From Cordylochernes scorpioides (Eukaryota > Arthropoda > Arachnida > Pseudoscorpiones > Chernetidae): a stretch of 64,000 bases of DNA. Shown one piece after another: positions 10,227 to 21,400 of this stretch (position 1 is its first letter; the number at the start of each line of letters is the position of its first letter). The position numbers were made by a program, and so were the translations under genes. Location of the stretch: NCBI GenBank assembly GCA_030710605.1, contig CP092880.1:14612454-14676453 (forward strand). Direction: 5' to 3'. Below the pieces are notes generated by a model. That model did no database searches, was not told the DNA's origin, and worked only from the letters and a program-made list of their open reading frames with translations.

Positions 10227-10930
10227 AATATTCAGCATAAATTACAAGAATAACATATTTTTTTTTCTTCTTATAGTAAGATTCTAACGCTATCTCTAGT
10301 AAGAAAGGATATGGTAGGCTGAGAAACATTTATCCTTTATTCTTGGAATTATTCGATAATCGTATATCTAAGGAGATTAAAATTAAGAGAAAAATAGTTA
10401 TAGAAACTCGCTGTCATGTTTAAACCCTGAAAAATTCTGACTTTTTCAATATGTAAAAATGAATGAACAAATGTTAGAATAAAATTCAGCGCTCTGACAA
10501 AGACTGGAAGTAAGTCGGTTAAATGACCTGGGTGACAAACATAATGCTGATTCCAAGCATATCATTAGTGTTTTTCTATCACGTACGGATTTGGAGTGAC
10601 AACCTTTTTTTTTCGTATTGAGATAAACACGCAGTAATAAATGTAAATAATGTTAATTAAGCCTTCTGCTCCAACCTCTTTACATTAGCTAGTAGTGATA
10701 TATTTTCACTGGGTTCACTCTTGGTTGAATAAGTTGATACGTAAAACAACGATTTATTTGATAGTATTTTAATGGATATGGAAGATTTAATCTATAAAAA
10801 AAAAACTATGGTCCTTCTTCAGTCAAGAGTGACCTTGATTTCACAAGCTACACACGTGATTCATGGTATCCTAATAACAATGTTCTACAAAAGTTTTACT
10901 TTTCCCCAAAATGAAGATCTTAATGTTACT

Positions 10931-11035
10931 TTTTGGTCGCAGTGGTACAACCTGAATAGTTGATTTCTGTTCCACCAGATGGCGCTCTGCCTTCTGAAAA
11001 GTACATGTGCTCCTGGTCAGGATATGCCTTTTTTA
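10931..11035 (+). repeat. Family C (Penelope-type terminal repeat) fragment, ribozyme deleted
   Basis: Begins TTGGTCGCAGTGGTACAACC, as in the locus at 26172, then jumps to TGAATAGTTGATTTCTGTTC and ends GGTCAGGATATGCC as there. The hammerhead and about 100 nt after it are missing, consistent with an internal deletion. Confidence 0.6.
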
Positions 11036-11439
11036 TATAAAAAAAAAAAACTATATTAATTATTCATATTTTGAAACACTAAATAGTTTTATTTATCCTT
11101 TCGTATTCTATCAAATTATATCAATAGAACGTGTACATAAGACGGTGCCAATTATACCAAGATGTTGTGTGAATAATCTAGATTATTTCTGTTACATCTG
11201 TAGAGATGAAACTTTCAAAACTCAAAGACGAAAAATTACACCCCTCATCACCACTCTATGAACTTTAGATGTAAAGTGGGTGACAAGACTTGGGCTCCTC
11301 ACATTGTTGACAAGCTTGTGCTTGGCCTCTTACAGGGTGGAATAACGGTAAAGGCCCAAATGTTTTTTTAGCGGTTCCAATTGGAGTGAGCCAAAAGATC
11401 ATTATTTATACTATTATTTTTATGAAAAAGGCGTCTCCT

Positions 11440-11625
11440 TATCGTGTAACTGAAAGTTTCTGATGGCTAGCGCCATCTATCGGAATAAATATAAACTATT
11501 CTCGTTGATTTTTAATTATTCTATAATTGGCCAAATACCCATTCTTGATTAATCAAGAAAAGCTAACCACGGACGCGTTTCGGGCTGTTGGCCCTCGTCA
11601 GCGTGGTGCAAGCTGTACCTCAACG
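11440..11625 (-). repeat. Family C (Penelope-type terminal repeat) with hammerhead
   Basis: Reading the minus strand: GGTACAGCTTGCACCACG, then the hammerhead (11567-11606), then TTAGCTTTTCTTGATTAATC, a TTTGGCCAA box and ATAGATGGCGCTAGCC. The same order of blocks is found at 26172-26385, in a diverged copy. Confidence 0.65.
11567..11606 (-). ncRNA. Hammerhead ribozyme, type I with minimal stem III
   Basis: On the minus strand: CCACG, CTGACGA, GGGC-CAACA-GCCC, GAAA, C-GC-G, UC, CGTGG. Stem I is CCACG/CGTGG (5 bp). Stem II is GGGC/GCCC (4 bp). Stem III is only two base pairs (AC/GU) with a two-base loop. All core positions are present, with cleavage predicted after the GUC, between plus-strand positions 11572 and 11571. 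Hammerheads with very short stem III are known from Penelope-like retroelements. Confidence 0.85.
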
Positions 11626-11635
11626 ACCAAAAAAC

Positions 11636-11915
11636 AGGTCATTCAGGCATCTTGAAAAATCATCAAACGGGTAGTTAAAGCCAGTATTGCGTGAGAGCGC
11701 GACACAATGTGAAAAAAAAAGAGTACAAATGTGATATTGTACTGGGATAAGGTGCATAAATTATGAATTGATGATTTTTCAGGATGCCTGAATGACCTGT
11801 TTTTTGGTCGTTGAGGTTGATGACACAAGCCATCAGCAACTTTCAGTTGCACAATAAGTAGATACCTTTTTCATAATTTATGCACCTTATCCCAGTACAA
11901 TATCACATTTGTACT
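11636..11915. repeat. Nested inverted repeats of Penelope-type sequence
   Basis: About 11623-11662 is mirrored at 11772-11815 (shared AACAGGTCATTCAGG). About 11724-11768 is mirrored at 11872-11915 (shared TGATATTGTACTGGGATAAG). Parts recur at 38160-38340 and 41226-41270. This is a foldback arrangement of family C/E pieces with no coding. Confidence 0.6.
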
Positions 11916-11949
11916 ATTTTTCACTATTATTTTCGTTTAACAAAATTAC

Positions 11950-12345
11950 AGAATTTCAATATATATCCAAACATACAATTAAATATCCAGATTTTCCATC
12001 TGCTATAATACCAGTACCTCATAGCGACGATTTACCTGTGCCACAGTCTCCTGAAAATGTGACATTTGATTCAAACAGTCATGAACAAGAGTCGGATCAT
12101 ATACATATTTAAAAACACATGTTTCAACCGAACCTTATTATTAACTAAAGGCGATTTAAATGAATTCGTACATGATTTGCATTTATATTGAAAAAAAAAA
12201 ACGGAGTGAACTTTTAGCTTCTAGGCTAAAAAAATTAGAATCTGCTGCATATGGACACAAAAGTATGCTTTTTTTCACAAACAAGCTAAATTTGACGACT
12301 TATTTTCACAAGAAAATGACTTAGTATACTGCAATGATGTTTAAA
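11950..12345 (+). pseudogene. Degenerate fragment of an uncharacterised, repeat-associated invertebrate protein
   Basis: The open frame to 12112 contains FPSAIIPVPHSDDLPVPQSP. After frame changes follow LLLTKGDLNEFVHDL (about 12133-12180), a region resembling a leucine-rich SELLASRLKK stretch, and KFDDLFSQENDLVYCNDV (about 12288-12340). These blocks in this order match, from memory, a family repeatedly annotated as uncharacterised in arthropod genomes. Function is unknown. Stops and frameshifts make it a pseudogene. Confidence 0.45.
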
Positions 12346-13220
12346 AGGATTGTTTGCCTTCCTCAACCACCAAATACCAGACTTCAACCCATCAAGACAC
12401 CAGACCAACATGTAGTCGGCCAAGAATCCTATCTACGTCCACATAGGATCTTTAAATATTGTCGCGGAGATAAATAAAGCAAGGGCAAATTTGGGGACAA
12501 TTAATTTATTATAAAGGGTATTTACCTTTTAGTTCTCCAATAAAATTATATACAATAGGTATTAATAAGGAGAGAGAGTTAGATGATAAAACCACTTATC
12601 CCCCAGGTTAAGATAATGATACTGAGCGTCGTCAGCCACCGAGACTTCCCATTTTCCTTATTTGCCGATAAGATTCCGAGAACCCCTCACACCTGTGGTC
12701 CCCCCCGGAGTCCAGGGATGATTGACAGGTGTCTAATGGGGTCTCTTGTTACCGGAGCCGCAGAGCCACTTGACAATATTTTATTGGAGGGGGAGTATTG
12801 TGGATACCACACCACAGCGGCCGCTATTTCTTTCCTCTCTTTATCTTAGGTTTTAATCAATTTTTTTTTTGCAAAAAAATATATTTTTATTTTAAACAGC
12901 GGCCTCTCCACAAGCCACACCAACAACACGCCCCCAAACATAAAATACTAAAAAAAAGTCACGCCAAAACCATGGGTGATGGAAATTTTTCTCATTAATT
13001 TTTTTTATTTCAGCATGAAACGTTACATTAGAAACACATCATCAGGTTTTCTTGGGGGGAAATGTTGCTGACTAGTGTAATCTACCAAAGAAGTATTTTG
13101 CTGGCAAAATGTCTAGGCCAATTCCCTGTAGGAAAAATAGACGGAAAATTTTATAGGACTGACGAAGACCATTTAACTGAAACCATGGTATCTAGGTCAG
13201 TACTCTTGGTTTACTAAAGC
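12345..13220. other. No recognisable feature; GC-rich patch
   Basis: 12590-12840 is clearly GC-richer than the surroundings and may be the remains of an LTR or exon. I cannot identify it. Confidence 0.4.
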
Positions 13221-13225
13221 TGGTG

Positions 13226-13506
13226 TTTAAATTTGTCACCGTTTGTGAAAACGGTTAAAATATGGCGCTCTGATTTTGCCTTTATTTTTTAATATCGCTA
13301 CACTATCTCTAAAACATATTCCAAGATTGTACGCGATTTCCAAAAATCAGTTTTCTTTGTTTTCTAAATCTGATGTTTTAATTTGTCATCGTTTGTGATA
13401 ACGGTCAAAATATGGCGCTCATATTTGGCCTTTATAGTGACTGAAGATATGATCATTATTTTTATACTCTAGCTCCACTATCTCTAAAAACATATTCCAA
13501 GATTGT
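13226..13506 (+). repeat. Imperfect direct duplication, two units
   Basis: Units at about 13226-13337 and 13372-13506 share the blocks ATATGGCGCTC and CATATTCCAAGATTGTAC. The second unit carries an extra AT-rich insert of about 25 bp. Confidence 0.7.
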
Positions 13507-13557
13507 ACTGTGGCAGCTTGTACTGTGAGAACACACAACCTAAGTTATATAGGTATT

Positions 13558-13658
13558 CAAAATTAGAAACTATTATAGACGCGTATGGTTCTTTTTAAAA
13601 TAAACAATTTCTACTGTAAATAAAAAATCATACGCGTCTATAATAGTTTCTAATTTTG
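13558..13658. mobile_element. Short foldback/MITE
   Basis: Inverted repeats of about 29 bp around GACGCGTATG (left, ending about 13586) and CATACGCGTC (right, 13630-13658), with a spacer of about 43 bp. The right arm sequence recurs next to family A copy A2 (14915-14943). Confidence 0.6.
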
Positions 13659-13772
13659 ATAACAGATGGCGCGCTAGTGCATCAAAATATATAGGTAATA
13701 CAATAGGCTATATTGTGATGGGTAGAACAGACTCTAGTACACTCTACATTTATAGTAGAACGGATTCAGAGT

Positions 13773-14195
13773 TCATTTTTTCGATTTATTTTCACCTTCC
13801 AATTGATAAACTTCAGCATGAATTAAAACTGCTATTAATTCTCTTGGTACATAGCTTCTGTCCGTTTGTTTCTTGTCATAGTACTTTTTCATTCTTTCTT
13901 TAGTCTTTATTGTATTGTTAATAACTAGTTTTCTTGTTCTGTCTATTTTATCTAAGTGATGTTTTATGTATTCATCATTATCATCCTTGTCAATGTCCAC
14001 CGATATATTCCTGTCGTTCAAAAGAGATATAGGTTCTCTTTCAAACAGCAGAAAAAAAGGAGAATATGCTGTGGTGGGGTTCCTGAATTTTAGTATTGTA
14101 CTAGACAATATGACTGACGCTACATGTAGAATACTGGTAAAGCGCTGGGAGACATGCACAGTAGGGGAAGTAAATTGATCCTGGAGTAGTATCAC
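13773..14195 (-). pseudogene. Gypsy-type integrase C-terminal fragment
   Basis: 140-residue open frame with NPTTAYSPFFLLFEREPI, the conserved integrase motif following the catalytic core in many Ty3/gypsy elements, then a basic stretch (KTKERMKKYYDKK). It has no LTRs, RT or catalytic residues. Unrelated in detail to the complete element at 4397-8954. Confidence 0.65.
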
Positions 14196-14689
14196 GTGCT
14201 TATCAGAAGGGAAGTGTCAGGGCAAATCGATGTCACGTGATCTCACCAGCCAATCAGGCTGCATAAACAACTGCATGTTCGACATTGGCCTTTATGTAAC
14301 ATGCCTCCATTCACACCGCAGATCTGAGAATTTCAAGTCTCTCTTTCCGGAGATTTACATAACGTCATTGTTCTGTCCTAGCTAACGTTCTCGATGGTCA
14401 ATGCCATTTATAAGGTCTAGTTAGACCACCACACTAGCCCCCATCATACATACGAATGGAATATATGAATATAATGACATGCAGAAATTTGTTGTGTTGC
14501 CCTTTAAAAAAAAAAATACTTTTTAAACATTGTCTCCAATTTAAGTATCGCTTTTTTTCCTATTATTCCAAAAATTATATCTTAACTCCATCCGTTAGTT
14601 TGATAAAAAAATATTCGCTCCAATATTTTATAAAATATATTAGATTATATATATATATCTAGATATCTATTTATAATTATAGGTAATTT

Positions 14690-14950
14690 TGCTGTCCTCA
14701 AAGTTTATGTCCATAGTTCATATAAAATACCCATTCCAAGAGTCTAGCATCAGTATCAACATAAAAGGGAGTTCCAAAATGCAATATAACAGCGGTATGG
14801 TATATTAATCTGGCGAAACCGCTGGGAGGGTTCACCACTGATGAGCCAGGCCCTCCCTTTAATTTTTTCATTGCAGTAAGGGCAGTAGAAATTGTTTAAT
14901 TTCAAAAGAATCTTACGCGTCTAAAATAGTTTCTAATTTTCATAGATATC
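14690..14950 (+). repeat. Family A repeat, copy A2 (intact scrambled hammerhead-like core)
   Basis: Hairpin 1 is AGCGGT (14791-14796) with ACCGCT (14818-14823). Hairpin 2 is GGGAGGG (14824-14830) with CCCTCCC (14851-14857), all Watson-Crick. Loop pairings are TGGT (14798-14801) with ACCA (14834-14837), and CTGGC (14810-14814) with GCCAG (14845-14849). Relative to A1 the last helix has two compensatory base-pair changes. GAAA is at 14815-14818 and CTGATGA at 14838-14844. The cleavage-position base is A (14797), which hammerheads allow. Confidence 0.7.
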
Positions 14951-15114
14951 TAAGCCTTTATATATTTTTCTAAAATGTTTTTCTATCAAAAATAAGATTT
15001 CGTGAAGTATCTGGAATAACCAAAATATCTTACAACTCGCCGCATTTTCTCTCGCCGCTAATGTCACATCCCCCCACTGAGGAATGTCATCCCGGCGCAC
15101 TACCCCCCTCGCAC

Positions 15115-16340
15115 GTGGGCTTCTTGGAGTTTCTGAATACCTTCAGATAACTGTCCTTCCGGCCTCTTGAAGTTCAACAGCCATCGGAAAGCTGCATGAC
15201 CTATTCTAAGAATAAAATTCTGTCCGTGTAGATAGATAATGGTGGAAATGCTCATTAGATTTGACGATTACCAGAAACATTCTGAGGGTTAAGCCATAGT
15301 TTCTCTCAGGTTTGGACAGAATCTTACTGAAGTAAGCGATGACACGTTCTACTCCATCTTGAGATTGAGATGGAACGGCTCTAACCCCAGTGTTGCTGGT
15401 ATCTGTGTCTTGAATGAATTGCTTATCTGGATCAGGGTAGGCCAACATTGGCGGAGAAGTGGGGACTTGCCTCAGTTTATCCATCGCCCTTTCGCAATGA
15501 ACAATACAACTGAAGGGGCGGCTAGACTCGTAGGTCGATACAAAGGTCTCGCGATGTTACCCTGAGATAAATATCCTATAGTAGCTGCACAAGCCTATAA
15601 AGCTTCTCAAAATGTGTGCATCCCTTGGTACAGGCCTTTGACGAATAGCTTCAGTTCGGTCTGGATTCCTTGGCGCTAAATCAATTGGCCCAGATAACGA
15701 ACTTTCTCTTTGAAAAGTTTGCATTTGTTAGGATTCAATTTCAATCTTTCTCCTCGAATATTTTGTAGGACTCTTTCAATATTTATTAGACAATTAATAT
15801 AATTTTATTGACATCTTGTGAATACATGCAAACGTGCACAGTCCGCAATATTTGTGGAATAATAATGAATAATATATGAAAATATGATAATAATTAATTT
15901 CGAATAATTAAATATATGATATGCACAATAAGTATGTACACGGCGCCTCTGCCATCACTGCAGAGTTTGATGTAAAATCGCCAGCGAGACTCCAGGAACA
16001 CAACGCATTTGCAGCACCGTCTCCTTCAGACGCTCAAAGTTTACAGAGCATTGCATAGTCCAAATGGCATTACCTTGAACTGCCAAAGCCTAAGTTTCCT
16101 GCCGTGAAGGTTGTATATTCTCTGTCGTCTGGGTAAATGCTGACTTACCAGTAGTACGCTTTTGAGATCCAAAGTAGGGAACCACTGCAATCCAATAGGG
16201 TGTTGAGTGTAGCATCAATTCGGAGCAGAAGGTAGGAATCATTTTCAGGTAGATCATTTAGACGTCGATAATCCAAAGAGAAACGTGTGGAGCCATCGTT
16301 TTCCGATTAAGTTTCTAATACATCTTGTTTGGCCATTTCC
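15115..16340 (-). pseudogene. Decayed gypsy pol (RT and RNase H)
   Basis: The minus strand gives RT pieces at about 16040-16310 (STRFSLDYRRLNDLPENDSY, then a VMPFGL-like block) and at about 15640-15790 (ERLKLNPNKCKLFKEKVRYL). RNase H follows at 15206-15484 (MLAYPDPDKQFIQDTD, AYFSKILSKPERNYGLT), then a connection region at about 15115-15205 (GHAAFRWLLNFKRPEGQ). Many stops and frameshifts are present. An AT-rich stretch at 15795-15940 seems to interrupt RT. No LTRs remain attached. Confidence 0.75.
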
Positions 16341-16794
16341 TCAATTAATTAGCCAATATCGTCTCTTCTTATCTCTTCCACAAAACACTAACGATTTCTT
16401 TAAATTACTAAATGCCATTGTTGCTAAAATGCCAAGGTATTTAAAATAAAGATTCTGAAAATGCGCGAAGTAAAAAATACTCCACATAGTCGACTTTCCT
16501 TAGGAATCAATAAAGATCCATTAAATTAGCGTAATGAGAGAAGACATAATTGCCTCAACAATTCACCTTGTTTTACTTGAGTCGGTTTGCTTACCTTATT
16601 GTCTTCTCACACGCTACCTTAATTCTTCCTCAAGAATTTTAATTATAGACTCAACTGTAGGAAAACACACACACATGGGCATAATTATTATTTATTTATA
16701 GATATGAAAGTTTAAAATATAAACTACCTTTTTGATGCGAATGTTTCTTTTTTATTATTAAAACAAATATCTAATGCCCTTACTGTGATGATAT

Positions 16795-16967
16795 TGTAGC
16801 AAAGTATTTATTATTTTATTAACAGATTATCAAACTTTATGTTTATTATTTGTTACTCTGTAAGATTCCCCCATTGCCTATCTTTTTTATCATTCATAGT
16901 TTGTTCTTGTCTCAAATAAATTGCTGTGTCATCCTGAAGTTTGTCCTTTCTAATTTTCCACGTGGCA
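16795..16967 (+). mobile_element. Solo LTR, family G
   Basis: 173 bp, TGTAGCAAAG ... CCACGTGGCA, flanked on both sides by ATAT (16791-16794 and 16968-16971). Related copies lie at 49800-50231 (interrupted) and 57102-57291 (minus). Confidence 0.75.
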
Positions 16968-17195
16968 ATATATTATTGGAAGGGCCTGGCTCATACAAAT
17001 CAATAGTGAATCTGTTCATCCATTTCACCAGTTTGATTTGCCATACCTCTCTGCTATTGTTTTGTATTATTTTACCATCATCGCTGACACTCTAGAGGAC
17101 GTCTCTTAGTAAATATATATTTTGATCTAACTAAGAAAATATTGATTAAAATCCATAAGGCATTCTAACACACATCATGCTGAATATATTAATAA

Positions 17196-17373
17196 CTAGC
17201 CGAATGACCCGGGCAACGCCCGTGTTTTACCCGACTGTAGATGTTACAACGGTGATCCTTAGGTCGCTGGTTCAAATCCGGCTCGAGGGAGCCGGCGAGC
17301 ACGTGACCTCCCTGTGCGCGCGCATCCGTGACAAAGGCCGATGAGGAAAGACGGTCGTGACTATATATAGGGA
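17196..17373 (-). mobile_element. Very short non-autonomous Helitron with tRNA T-arm-like segment
   Basis: 178 bp. The minus strand begins A|TCCCTATATATAG and ends with hairpin CGGGC-GTT-GCCCG, TCATTCGG, CTAG|T, matching the other Helitron ends here. The interior contains GCTGGTTCAAATCCGGC (plus strand, about 17266-17282), which folds as a 5-bp stem with a 7-base TTCAAAT loop, like a tRNA T arm with a B box. No complete tRNA fold surrounds it. Confidence 0.7.
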
Positions 17374-18300
17374 TAATTTTCTATGAAAAATATGAATGCC
17401 AGCTGTAAGCCTCTATCTTCAGGATATTAATAATAACTTTTCATTTTCTTATATACATACGTAGTGTTGAAGTATGCCCCAAGGTCCACGGCATGTTGCT
17501 GCGTTTGACCGCAACCTCTAATCTCAACTTTGGTTCTCGTTACCGCGCCTTGAGAACTCTGTATCTGCAAATGGTTGTACCTGTCATTGCCTAGGCTTCG
17601 TCAATTGTCTTCTACAGGCAATAATCACAAGAAATTTACTTGCATGTAAGTCTTATAATTAGATAAAAGATGCCCGGAGTAAATTTTTGCTTCTTTTAAT
17701 ATATAGGACCAACCTTTTAGATAGTACACCATAATTTTCTCTATAATATTTAGATTTCATATAGACCCGGGCTTTAATCCACCTCTTCTATGTTTAGTTA
17801 ATTACTATAGAGAATATAAAGGATCTCTGTTTTTAATAGAAGTTTCTACGTTTATTTCTCTTCTTCCATATCTCGAATTTCTAACAATGGGAGTAACAAT
17901 TCCAATAATCCTACAAAGAGATTAAATTCCGCAATCTATTCTGAAGAATCCACGCCTCTATTTATACCCATATGATGTATCCCAAGTGAATGCGAGTCCC
18001 AGGATAAAATAATGAACCTGAATAGTCCATCAAAAGTAGGATTCCCTGGAGAGTAATACATCACGTTGGGCGAAACACGTTTGGGGGATCACGGCTAAAG
18101 AAAATGGATCCATCAAAGCTGACACAACCGTTTTCTCTCTCTTCATCTTCACAGAACATTACCTTGTTCTTTGTTTATATTGTGTAACGGTTGTGCTGAT
18201 GGTTGGTAAGGTGTCTGACAAGGAGCTACGTGCTTCGATATAAAAAAAGAACTTTAAAATATAATCGATTAAGACAATACATAAGACGGAAGATCAAAAT
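17374..18300. other. No recognisable feature
   Basis: Ordinary AT-rich sequence with a GC-richer part at 17470-17640. No open frame or repeat family recognised. Confidence 0.5.
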
Positions 18301-18308
18301 AGCTTATA

Positions 18309-18400
18309 CAGTAGAATTCCAATGAGAGGACACTCTCGATAGCGAGATATCTCTCTCCAAAGGACAGCTTTCATCATCAAATTAAATTGATATGTTAATT
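18309..18400 (+). mobile_element. Half of a pogo-like MITE
   Basis: Begins CAGTAGAATTCCAATGAGAG and contains AAAGGACAGCTTTCAT, both shared with the MITEs at 34711 and 58490. The opposite end is missing. Confidence 0.5.
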
Positions 18401-18434
18401 AGGTCTAAGATGATAATGAACTTAGTAAAGCACT

Positions 18435-21400
18435 TAAGAAACCTGATATATTACCAGCATTTGCTCTTTGATCGAGTAAATAAAGATAAGAATAAGATAT
18501 ACAAGAGTAAAGAAAGAACAAGGTAAAGAAGGTAAGAAACCTGATATATTACCAGCATTTGCTCTTTGATCGAGTAAATAAAGATAAGAATAAGATATAC
18601 AAGAGTAAAGAAAGAACAAGGTAAAGAAGGTAAGAAACCTGATATATTACCAGTATTTGCTCTTTGATCGAGTAAATAAAGATAAGAATAAGATATACAA
18701 GAGTCAAGATGGAACACGTTATATTAGGTGAGAAACCTGATATATCTCCAGTAGTTGTGCTGAGATCGGGTGAATAGAGATGAGAGGTGACTCTACAAGA
18801 GTAGAGAAAGAACAAGGTAAAACAGGCAAGAAACCTGATATATCTCCAGTAGTTGTGCTGAGATCGGGTAAATAGAGATGATAGGTGGCTCTACAAGAGT
18901 AGAGAAAGAACACGGTAAAACAGGTAAGAAACCTGATATATCTCCAGTAGTTGTGCTGAGATCGGGTAAATAGAGATGAGAGGTGACTCTACAAGAGTAG
19001 AGAAAGAACAAGGTGAAGCAGATAAGAAACCTGATATATCTCCAGTAGTTGTGCTGAGATCGGGTAAATAGAGATGAGAGGTGACTCTGCAAGAGTAGAG
19101 AAAGAACAAGGTAAAACAGGTAAGAAACCTGATATATCTCCAGTAGTTGTGCTGAGATCGGGTAAATAGAGATGAGAGGTGGCTCTACAAGAGTAGAGAA
19201 AGAACAAGGTAAAACAGGTAAGACACCTGATATATCTCCAGTAGTTGTGCTGAGATCGGGTAAATAGAGATGAGAGGTGGCTCTACAAGAGTAGAGAAAG
19301 AACAAGGTAAAACAGGTAAGAAACCTGATATATCTCCAGTAGTTGTGCTGAGATCGGGTAAATAGAGATGATAGGTGGCTCTACAAGAGTAGAGAAAGAA
19401 CAAGGTAAAACAGGCAAGAAACCTGATATATCTCCAGTAGTTGTGCTGAGATCGGGTAAATAGAGATCAGAGGTGACTCTACAAGAGTAGAGAAAGAACA
19501 AGGTAAAACAGGTAAGACACCTGATATATCTCCAGTAGTTGTGCTGAGATCGGGTAAATAGAGATGATAGGTGGCTCTACAAGAGTAGAGAAAGAACAAG
19601 GTAAAACAGGCAAGAAACCTGATATATCTCCAGTAGTTGTGCTGAGATCGGGTAAATAGAGATGATAGGTGGCTCTACAAGAGTAGAGAAAGAACAAGGT
19701 AAAACAGGTAAGACACCTGATATATCTCCAGTAGTTGTGCTGAGATCGGGTAAATAGAGATGAGAGGTGACTCTGCAAGAGTAGAGAAAGAACAAGGTAA
19801 AACAGGTAAGAAACCTGATATATCTCCAGTAGTTGTGCTGAGATCGGGTAAATAGAGATGATAGGTGGCTCTACAAGAGTAGAGAAAGAACACGGTAAAA
19901 CAGGTAAGACACCTGATATATCTCCAGTAGTTGTGCTGAGATCGGGTAAATAGAGATGATAGGTGGCTCTACAAGAGTAGAGAAAGAACAAGGTAAAACA
20001 GGTAAGACACCTGATATATCTCCAGTAGTTGTGCTGAGATCGGGTAAATAGAGATGATAGGTGGCTCTACAAGAGTAGAGAAAGAACAAGGTAAAACAGG
20101 TAAGAAACCTGATATATCTCCAGTAGTTGTGCTGAGATCGGGTAAATAGAGATGAGAGGTGGCTCTACAAGAGTAGAGAAAGAACACGGTAAAACAGGTA
20201 AGACACCTGATATATCTCCAGTAGTTGTGCTGAGATCGGGTAAATAGAGATGAGAGGTGGCTCTACAAGAGTAGAGAAAGAACACGGTAAAACGGGTAAG
20301 ACACCTGATATATCTCCAGTAGTTGTGCTGAGATCGGGTAAATAGAGATGAGAGGTGGCTCTACAAGAGTAGAGAAAGAACAAGGTAAAACAGGTAAGAA
20401 ACCTGATATATCTCCAGTAGTTGTGCTGAGATCGGGTAAATAGAGATGAGAGGTGGCTCTACAAGAGTAGAGAAAGAACAAGGTAAAACAGGTAAGAAAC
20501 CTGATATATCTCCAGTAGTTGTGCTGAGATCGGGTAAATAGAGATGATAGGTGGCTCTACAAGAGTAGAGAAAGAACAAGGTAAAACAGGTAAGAAACCT
20601 GATATATCTCCAGTAGTTGTGCTGCGATCAGGTAAATAGAGATGAGAGGTGGCTCTACAAGAGTAGAGAAAGAACAAGGTAAAACAGGTAAGAAACCTGA
20701 TATATCTCCAGTAGTTGTGCTGAGATCGGGTAAATAGAGATGAGAGGTGGCTCTACAAGAGTAGAGAAAGAACACGGTAAAACAGGTAAGACACCTGATA
20801 TATCTCCAGTAGTTGTGCTGAGATCGGGTAAATAGAGATGAGAGGTGACTCTACAAGAGTAGAGAAAGAACAAGGTAAAACAGGTAAGAAACCTGATATA
20901 TCTCCAGTAGTTGTGCTGAGATCGGGTAAATAGAGATGAGAGGTGGCTCTACAAGAGTAGAGAAAGAACAAGGTAAAACAGGTAAGACACCTGATATATC
21001 TCCAGTAGTTGTGCTGAGATCGGGTAAATAGAGATGAGAGGTGACTCTACAAGAGTAGAGAAAGAACAAGGTAAAACAGGCAAGAAACCTGATATATCTC
21101 CAGTAGTTGTGCTGAGATCGGGTAAATAGAGATGAGAGGTGGCTCTACAAGAGTAGAGAAAGAACACGGTAAAACAGGTAAGACACCTGATATATCTCCA
21201 GTAGTTGTGCTGAGATCGGGTAAATAGAGATGAGAGGTGGCTCTACAAGAGTAGAGAAAGAACAAGGTAAAACAGGTAAGACACCTGATATATCTCCAGT
21301 AGTTGTGCTGAGATCGGGTAAATAGAGATGAGAGGTGACTCTACAAGAGTAGAGAAAGAACAAGGTAAAACAGGTAAGACACCTGATATATCTCCAGTAG

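Noticed and set aside
17260-17290. Possible tRNA gene
   Set aside because: Only a T arm is present; no D arm, anticodon arm or acceptor stem can be paired around it.
17330-17355. CCGATGAGGAAAGACGGTC inside the small Helitron looks hammerhead-like
   Set aside because: CUGA is CCGA, GAAA follows with no stem II hairpin, and no stem I or III pairs. Chance resemblance.
18060-18085. GGGCGAAACACGTTT resembles the GAAA half of the hammerheads
   Set aside because: No stem II partner and no CUGANGA box upstream.
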